This document shows positions 59,775-64,000 of a stretch of 64,000 nucleotides of DNA, in pieces; the first letter of the stretch is position 1, and the number at the start of each line of letters is the position of its first letter. A program made the translations under genes and the position numbers. Location of the stretch: positions 1-64,000 of the forward strand of contig NZ_JAYFQK010000025.1 of the NCBI RefSeq assembly GCF_034927245.1. The letters are read 5' to 3'. The notes below the pieces were generated by a model that did not search any database, was not told the DNA's origin, and saw only the letters and a program-made list of their open reading frames with translations. This DNA comes from Desulfitobacterium_A sp034927245 (GTDB lineage: Bacteria > Bacillota > Desulfitobacteriia > Desulfitobacteriales > Desulfitobacteriaceae).

Positions 59775-60977
59775 TCAGAACAGGAAGTTCACCAAATAAA
59801 ACAGCACTCCTGCCAGCCCCCCGACGACTGAACCATTGATGCGGATCATTTGCAGATCATCTCCGGCCTTATCTTCAATCAGATCAACCAACATTTCATT
59901 GGAATACTTTTCAAGGCCGTCCCTGACAAAGCGTCCGATCCGCTCATGCACTTGGGCAACAACCGGAGTTAGGAAAGCTTGCACCTTATGATTAAAAGAA
60001 ACCTGTTTTTCTAAATTTTGTTCGAGTTCAAGCCGGTAGTTTTCAATAGGCTGAAGAATAAAGGCTATCCACTTATGAGCGTCCTCAGGCTGATTTAACC
60101 GTGTTTGAAGATTATCTAAGATTGATCTTTCGCCTTTTTCCAGAATTTCGGGCAGGTTACGCTCAATTAACCGATCAAAACGAGGTCCTCCTATAAATTT
60201 TTCCAGCCATTCTTGAGCCGATTGAACAGCTTGTCCCCCCGCCAATTCGTTAGAGACCTGCATTTGAATCGTCACGGCCAGGGTTGAAGATTCGGGTAAA
60301 AACATTTGTACGATTTTCCGCGAGGAATTTTGACTGACATAATCAGCCAGCGCATCATCAATCCATTGGGTTAAGGTTCGACGCATTTCCGGACTTTGAA
60401 CCCAAAGATTAAGCTCATAAATTAAGATCTCCAGGATATTTTGCACGGTTCCCTTGGCCAATGAATGCTGAAAGACTTCGCGAAGAATCTGTGTGATTGC
60501 GTGGCTTTGATTGCTCAAAAAGGGCTTTCTGTCAAACCGATTCACACTTTCTAAAAGACATGAAGCTAAAGCTTGAAGGCTTGGTTCAAGCTTGGCAAGT
60601 CCTTCCTCATCGGCTATATATTTAAAAATCGCCGCAAAATCCAAGACAGTCAGTTTTTGGATTAATGCTTCCTGGGAAAGGAGCTCATCTTGGACCATAT
60701 GGGTTAATTCCTGAAAAATGCGTTCACGATTACGGGGAATGATCTCCGTTCGAATGATCCGCCCCGGACGAATGTTCAGCGGTTTGCGAAAAAGTGCGGT
60801 AACTGCAAACCAATCGGCCAGTCCTCCGATTAAACCCGCGCTGCAGCCGCTGGTGATCAGCCCGCCCCAAAACTGTGTTTGAAACGGAAAGGCTGCTGCA
60901 AGTCCCAACGCCGTTACTCCCAGTGCGAAGTTTGCTTTTCGATATGTACTGTGGGATTGTCCATGTTTAGCCATCAT
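59775..60977 (-). CDS. DUF445 membrane protein, copy 2
   Basis: About 400 residues from the ATG at 60977 with an AGAGGTCAA site; the frame opens at 61124. It has the same blocks as its neighbour: LIGGLADWFAVTALFRKPLN, EIIPRNRERIFQELTHMVQD and EDKAGDDLQMIRINGSVVGG. The two are a tandem duplication with about 110 bp between them. Confidence 0.85.
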   Translation of the reverse strand: MMAKHGQSHSTYRKANFALGVTALGLAAAFPFQTQFWGGLITSGCSAGLIGGLADWFAVTALFRKPLNIRPGRIIRTEIIPRNRERIFQELTHMVQDELLSQEALIQKLTVLDFAAIFKYIADEEGLAKLEPSLQALASCLLESVNRFDRKPFLSNQSHAITQILREVFQHSLAKGTVQNILEILIYELNLWVQSPEMRRTLTQWIDDALADYVSQNSSRKIVQMFLPESSTLAVTIQMQVSNELAGGQAVQSAQEWLEKFIGGPRFDRLIERNLPEILEKGERSILDNLQTRLNQPEDAHKWIAFILQPIENYRLELEQNLEKQVSFNHKVQAFLTPVVAQVHERIGRFVRDGLEKYSNEMLVDLIEDKAGDDLQMIRINGSVVGGLAGVLFYLVNFLF

Positions 60978-61204
60978 TTGACCTCTTTTGACCTCTTTGT
61001 TGCTTTTATAGACGATACTATACCATATTTTAGTTAAAAATACACATGTCGCAAAACCTATGGTCGTGCAGTAGTCCATAATTATGGGCGCACGGTTAGT
61101 CATCGGATAAAAAGCGGAAGACACCTGCCAACAAATAGCAGATGCCTTGCGTGAGACAATATTTTCCGATACCCTTATACTTTACGCTTTAATGCTTAAT
61201 GCCT

Positions 61205-62149
61205 TTATGCCTTTATGCGTTTTCTGCCCGTTTTAAAGCGGGTGCGGTTAGTCATCGGATAAATATGCTTCCAACCATAGACATAATGAAGCTGTATAAA
61301 AAACACGCCCGGGCTTGCTTTTCCCTGTCTCAGACGAAGTGCTCCTTCGTAGACAGTAATGTTGGGATCATACTTGGTCAATTGTTTCAAGATTTGCTCC
61401 CGCATTTCCTGACAGCGCTGATTAGGATTGAGTTGAGGATCGCCATGGGCAGGAAAATACTGACGGGCATTTAGCTTTTCTAAGGTTTCCAGACTCTCTA
61501 GCTGGCTTGGCAGGCCGCTTGTGACCTTCCCGTTCTCCTCCCAAATCCCCGGATAGGGCAGCTGGTCGGGCAGAAGCGTATCTCCGGAAAAAAGGATTCC
61601 CTTTTTCTCTTCAAAATAAGAAAGATGTCCTTTCGTGTGCCCGGGAGTGGGTATCGCTTTTAGCACATAATTGCCGGCACGGATGGTTTGCAGCGGTTCG
61701 ATCTGTTCTACGTGATCAGGCCAGGCGGTCATCCGGCGAAGCTTTTCATAGGTCCCCACCATCCCTTCAATAGCGGATTCATCATAGACTCCCCATTCTT
61801 CCCTCGCCCATTTGCGGAAAAGCTCAAAGCTTTCACCCGTCGCAAAGGTTTTCCATTCTAAAAAATCCTTTGAGCCGATAAAAATTCGGGTTCCTTGTTC
61901 GGCGAGTTGATGGGCAGCGCCCGCGTGATCAACATGCCAGTGCGTTGCAATCACTTGTTCCAGATGCTTAATCCCTAGCTTCTGAAGTGCAGTTTGAATG
62001 GTCTGCAAAGCATCAGGGGTGTTTGTTCCCGTGTCCAGCAAGGTTGGGGTTTCTCCTCGAAAAATATAGACATTGATGGACTTTTCGCTTAATGTCAATG
62101 GAACTCTCAGCAGATAAATATCAGGGGCAATCTCTCTCATCTCTGTCAT
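61205..62149 (-). CDS. Metallo-beta-lactamase-fold hydrolase
   Basis: 314 residues. Metal ligands: HWHVDHAGA, later GHTKGHLSYFE, FSGDTLLPDQ and FPAHGDPQL. It is close to glyoxalase-II-like or acyl-CoA-thioesterase-like family members with a C-terminal helical lid. The exact substrate is not known. The last ~30 residues (TRFKTGRKRIKA) are basic and may be a chance extension. Confidence 0.88.
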   Translation of the reverse strand: MTEMREIAPDIYLLRVPLTLSEKSINVYIFRGETPTLLDTGTNTPDALQTIQTALQKLGIKHLEQVIATHWHVDHAGAAHQLAEQGTRIFIGSKDFLEWKTFATGESFELFRKWAREEWGVYDESAIEGMVGTYEKLRRMTAWPDHVEQIEPLQTIRAGNYVLKAIPTPGHTKGHLSYFEEKKGILFSGDTLLPDQLPYPGIWEENGKVTSGLPSQLESLETLEKLNARQYFPAHGDPQLNPNQRCQEMREQILKQLTKYDPNITVYEGALRLRQGKASPGVFFIQLHYVYGWKHIYPMTNRTRFKTGRKRIKA

Positions 62150-62261
62150 CTAATTCTCCCTCCAACACATTTTCTATATATTACATGGGGTAATAATTTG
62201 TCATTTTTTAGTGTTTATTGTATATTACTGTTTATCAGGTAGACATAAGGAGGCTTATTTC

Positions 62262-62453
62262 ATGAACAATAATTCAAAGCATAATCCAATTTCTTCTTCC
62301 CCGTCATTTTCCTCGTCATTTTCCTTAAAAAGCCCTAAGACTGTTGCTTATCCTTACCGAGTTATATGCGATCATTGCCGGAAAATCATATTCTTTTCCG
62401 GTGAAAACGGTGAAGTCTTTTCGGTAACGTGTGACAAGTGTTCCGGTTTGTAA
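62262..62453 (+). CDS. Small Ser-rich protein with a C-terminal zinc-ribbon-like motif
   Basis: 63 residues from the ATG at 62262, which has an excellent AAGGAGG site. The first ~25 residues are Ser/Asn-rich, followed by YRVICDHCRKIIFFSGENGE and CDKC, a two-CxxC zinc-ribbon pattern. It is too small to name further. A bidirectional terminator follows. It might be a transcription or RNA-binding accessory factor. Confidence 0.65.
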   Translation: MNNNSKHNPISSSPSFSSSFSLKSPKTVAYPYRVICDHCRKIIFFSGENGEVFSVTCDKCSGL

Positions 62454-62469
62454 TCCGTAATTGAAGTTG

Positions 62470-62502
62470 AAAGACGACCATTACCAATATGGCCGTCTTT
62501 CT
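62470..62502. terminator. Terminator between converging genes
   Basis: AAAGACG and CGTCTTT pair around a CC/GG step, followed by CTT on the plus strand and TTCAA on the minus strand. It separates the small zinc-ribbon gene from the CoA-transferase gene. Confidence 0.65.
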
Positions 62503-62513
62503 TAATGCTCAAG

Positions 62514-63857
62514 CTAGCGCTTATTGCTATTGCGCCAGATCTTGAGCTTTTGGGCTTCTTGAATCATCTCCTCACGAAAATCCGGGTGGGCAATATTGAT
62601 AAGCCTTTCGGCACGCTGCCAGGTCGTTTGCCCTTTGAGGTTGACTATTCCATACTCGGTGACTACATATTGAACCATCGGACGAGTATCTGTAACAACT
62701 GCGCCTACTGTCAGAAGAGGATTAATTCGTGAATATTTCTTTCCGTCGTGATCTGTAAAGGTTGATTCCATGCAGATAAAACTCCGACCGCCTTTAGAAT
62801 TATAGGCTGCATCAACAAAGTCAAGCTGACCCCCTGCACCGCTGATCATCTTCGGACCCACGGTTTCTGAACATACCTGGCCGGAAAGATCGATTTCCAG
62901 CGCATTATTGATCGAGACAAGGTTATCGTTCATGCTGGCAATCGTACGATCATTGGTATATTCGACCGGATAACCCGCGACTTGGGGGTTATTGTCAATA
63001 AAATCATATAATTTTTGGGTTCCCCCCGCAAAAGTATAAACCATCCGCCCGCGATCAATTTGTTTCTTCCGCCCTGTAATCCGTCCGGCTTCAAACATTT
63101 CAACATAACTATCCACCAGCATTTCCGTATGAACCCCTAAATCTGTTAAATCTGATTTTGCGATCATATTCCCTAAGGCATTGGGCATTGCTCCGATTCC
63201 CAGTTGAATGCAATCCCCATCCCGCAATTCCTTCATAACATATTGAGCAATTTTCTGATCGACTTCAGTTGGTTCAAGAGAAGGAATCTGGGGCATCCCT
63301 GTATGCCCTCCCTCTACGATAAAGTCAACTTCGGAGATATGCAGGGTATTGCCATAACCACCATGTGCTATTGGCATATCTTCGTTGACCTCGACGATAA
63401 TTGTCTTTGCTTTATCGGCCGAGGCCCGGTAATGAGAAATGGTCGGGCCAAGGTTAAAGTTACCATGCTTATCCATTGGGCTCACTTGAACCATCAGGAT
63501 ATCGACCCGGTGGATATTTTCTAAAATATAACGCGAGACTTCTGAATAACGAAGCGGAATATAAAAGGCACGACCCATTTCATAATATTTCCGATCAATC
63601 GCGCTGAAGTGTACACAGTCCCAAGTAAAATGTTCACCCAGAGGATCTGCCTTAATTACGGCATGGGGACGCATGGAAACTCCCGCTAGGAGTTGGATAT
63701 CCTGAAGTTCCGGTGTTCGGCGGGCTAAAGCCGCATCGAGTACGGGCAGGGTGTTTGCAGCATAGGCATAAATAATCCAGTCCCCGCTTCTCACGACGCC
63801 CACCGCTTGGTCCGGAGATACGACCTTTTTTCGATATTCCTCAGTCCAGGTTGACAT
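62514..63857 (-). CDS. Acetyl-CoA hydrolase/CoA-transferase family enzyme
   Basis: 447 residues from the ATG at 63857 with a GAGGGGGAAG site (the frame opens at 63881). Family I CoA-transferase features: GVSMRPHAVI, VEVNEDMPIAHGG, QLGIGAMPNALG and LGVHTEMLVDS, the last holding the likely catalytic Glu. Members include 4-hydroxybutyrate or butyrate:acetyl-CoA transferases of Clostridia. The substrate is not fixed by sequence. Confidence 0.88.
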   Translation of the reverse strand: MSTWTEEYRKKVVSPDQAVGVVRSGDWIIYAYAANTLPVLDAALARRTPELQDIQLLAGVSMRPHAVIKADPLGEHFTWDCVHFSAIDRKYYEMGRAFYIPLRYSEVSRYILENIHRVDILMVQVSPMDKHGNFNLGPTISHYRASADKAKTIIVEVNEDMPIAHGGYGNTLHISEVDFIVEGGHTGMPQIPSLEPTEVDQKIAQYVMKELRDGDCIQLGIGAMPNALGNMIAKSDLTDLGVHTEMLVDSYVEMFEAGRITGRKKQIDRGRMVYTFAGGTQKLYDFIDNNPQVAGYPVEYTNDRTIASMNDNLVSINNALEIDLSGQVCSETVGPKMISGAGGQLDFVDAAYNSKGGRSFICMESTFTDHDGKKYSRINPLLTVGAVVTDTRPMVQYVVTEYGIVNLKGQTTWQRAERLINIAHPDFREEMIQEAQKLKIWRNSNKR

Positions 63858-63956
63858 CTCTTCTTCCCCCTCACTCTTCAATCAAAAACCATCCTCTACC
63901 CCTTTACCGTTTTCTATTCTCTATTTTTCTCTTATCTTATCTATTTTCTTGTCTCC

Positions 63957-64000
63957 TCTGATTTACTCTGATTTACTCTTATTTACTCTGATTCTCTCTT
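63957..64000. repeat. Short tandem repeat at the window end
   Basis: About 3.5 copies of a 10-bp unit TCTGATTTAC (with a TCTTATTTAC variant), AT-rich, upstream of the CoA-transferase gene. It may spread a regulatory region. It runs to the edge of the window. Confidence 0.5.

Noticed and set aside
1..64000. tRNA or rRNA genes
   Set aside because: I looked for cloverleaf ends and rRNA signatures in the gaps and saw none.

Overview
The window looks like a low-to-mid GC Firmicute of the Clostridia, most likely a Desulfitobacterium/Desulfosporosinus-type Peptococcaceae relative. This is inferred from five proteins with cell-wall-binding repeat 2 (CWB2) domains, the dlt operon, SdpRI, the FadR-type glycolate/lactate oxidase operon and paired DUF445 proteins. 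No rRNA or tRNA gene was seen. Most genes from 17.5 to 64 kb lie on the minus strand.

Layout. (1) 0-6.1 kb is accessory DNA: an LRR protein, an MNT/HEPN toxin-antitoxin pair whose HEPN gene is broken, a four-repeat type I-C CRISPR array with its leader and only the last ~30 codons of cas2, then a 4.2-kb segment bounded by 24-bp direct repeats. That segment holds two overlapping tyrosine recombinases (one interrupted by an in-frame TAG just after the catalytic Tyr), an IS66 transposase remnant and two unknown small genes. (2) 6.1-17.3 kb is a cell-surface block: a large S-layer-type CWB2 protein with a long structured leader, a CWB2 amidase, a CWB2 subtilisin-like protease and a divergent CWB2 GH18 hydrolase. 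(3) 17.5-25.5 kb carries a complete dlt operon (dltC-D-X-A-B), an initiating sugar transferase, a Wzx-type flippase and a second dltX-dltD pair. (4) 25.6-43 kb is a Wzx/Wzy-type polysaccharide locus with four glycosyltransferases, two Wzy/ligase-type proteins, a second flippase and enzymes for a UDP-2,3-diacetamido-uronic acid pathway (6-dehydrogenase, 3-dehydrogenase, aminotransferase, acetyltransferase) plus a WbpM/CapD-type dehydratase. (5) 43-51 kb has a CWB2 lytic transglycosylase, unknown membrane-anchored proteins, SdpRI, a RelE-type toxin-antitoxin pair and galU. (6) 51-64 kb is more housekeeping: clpP, an HD-GYP phosphodiesterase, a FadR-regulated FAD/Fe-S oxidase, a TetR regulator, two DUF445 proteins, an MBL hydrolase and a CoA transferase.

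The genes suggest one envelope programme. The polysaccharide locus would make an anionic wall polymer, Dlt proteins would add D-alanine to a wall polymer, and CWB2 proteins would dock on the wall, as in the Clostridioides difficile S-layer/PSII locus.

The most striking unexplained feature is a family of three long (572, 573 and 906 bp) non-coding elements at 36148-37053, 38057-38628 and 49514-50086. They share inverted termini (GTCTGGGG/CCCCAGAC) and many long-range stems whose two arms change together between copies. This is direct evidence of a conserved folded RNA (or single-stranded DNA), and I cannot assign it to a known class.
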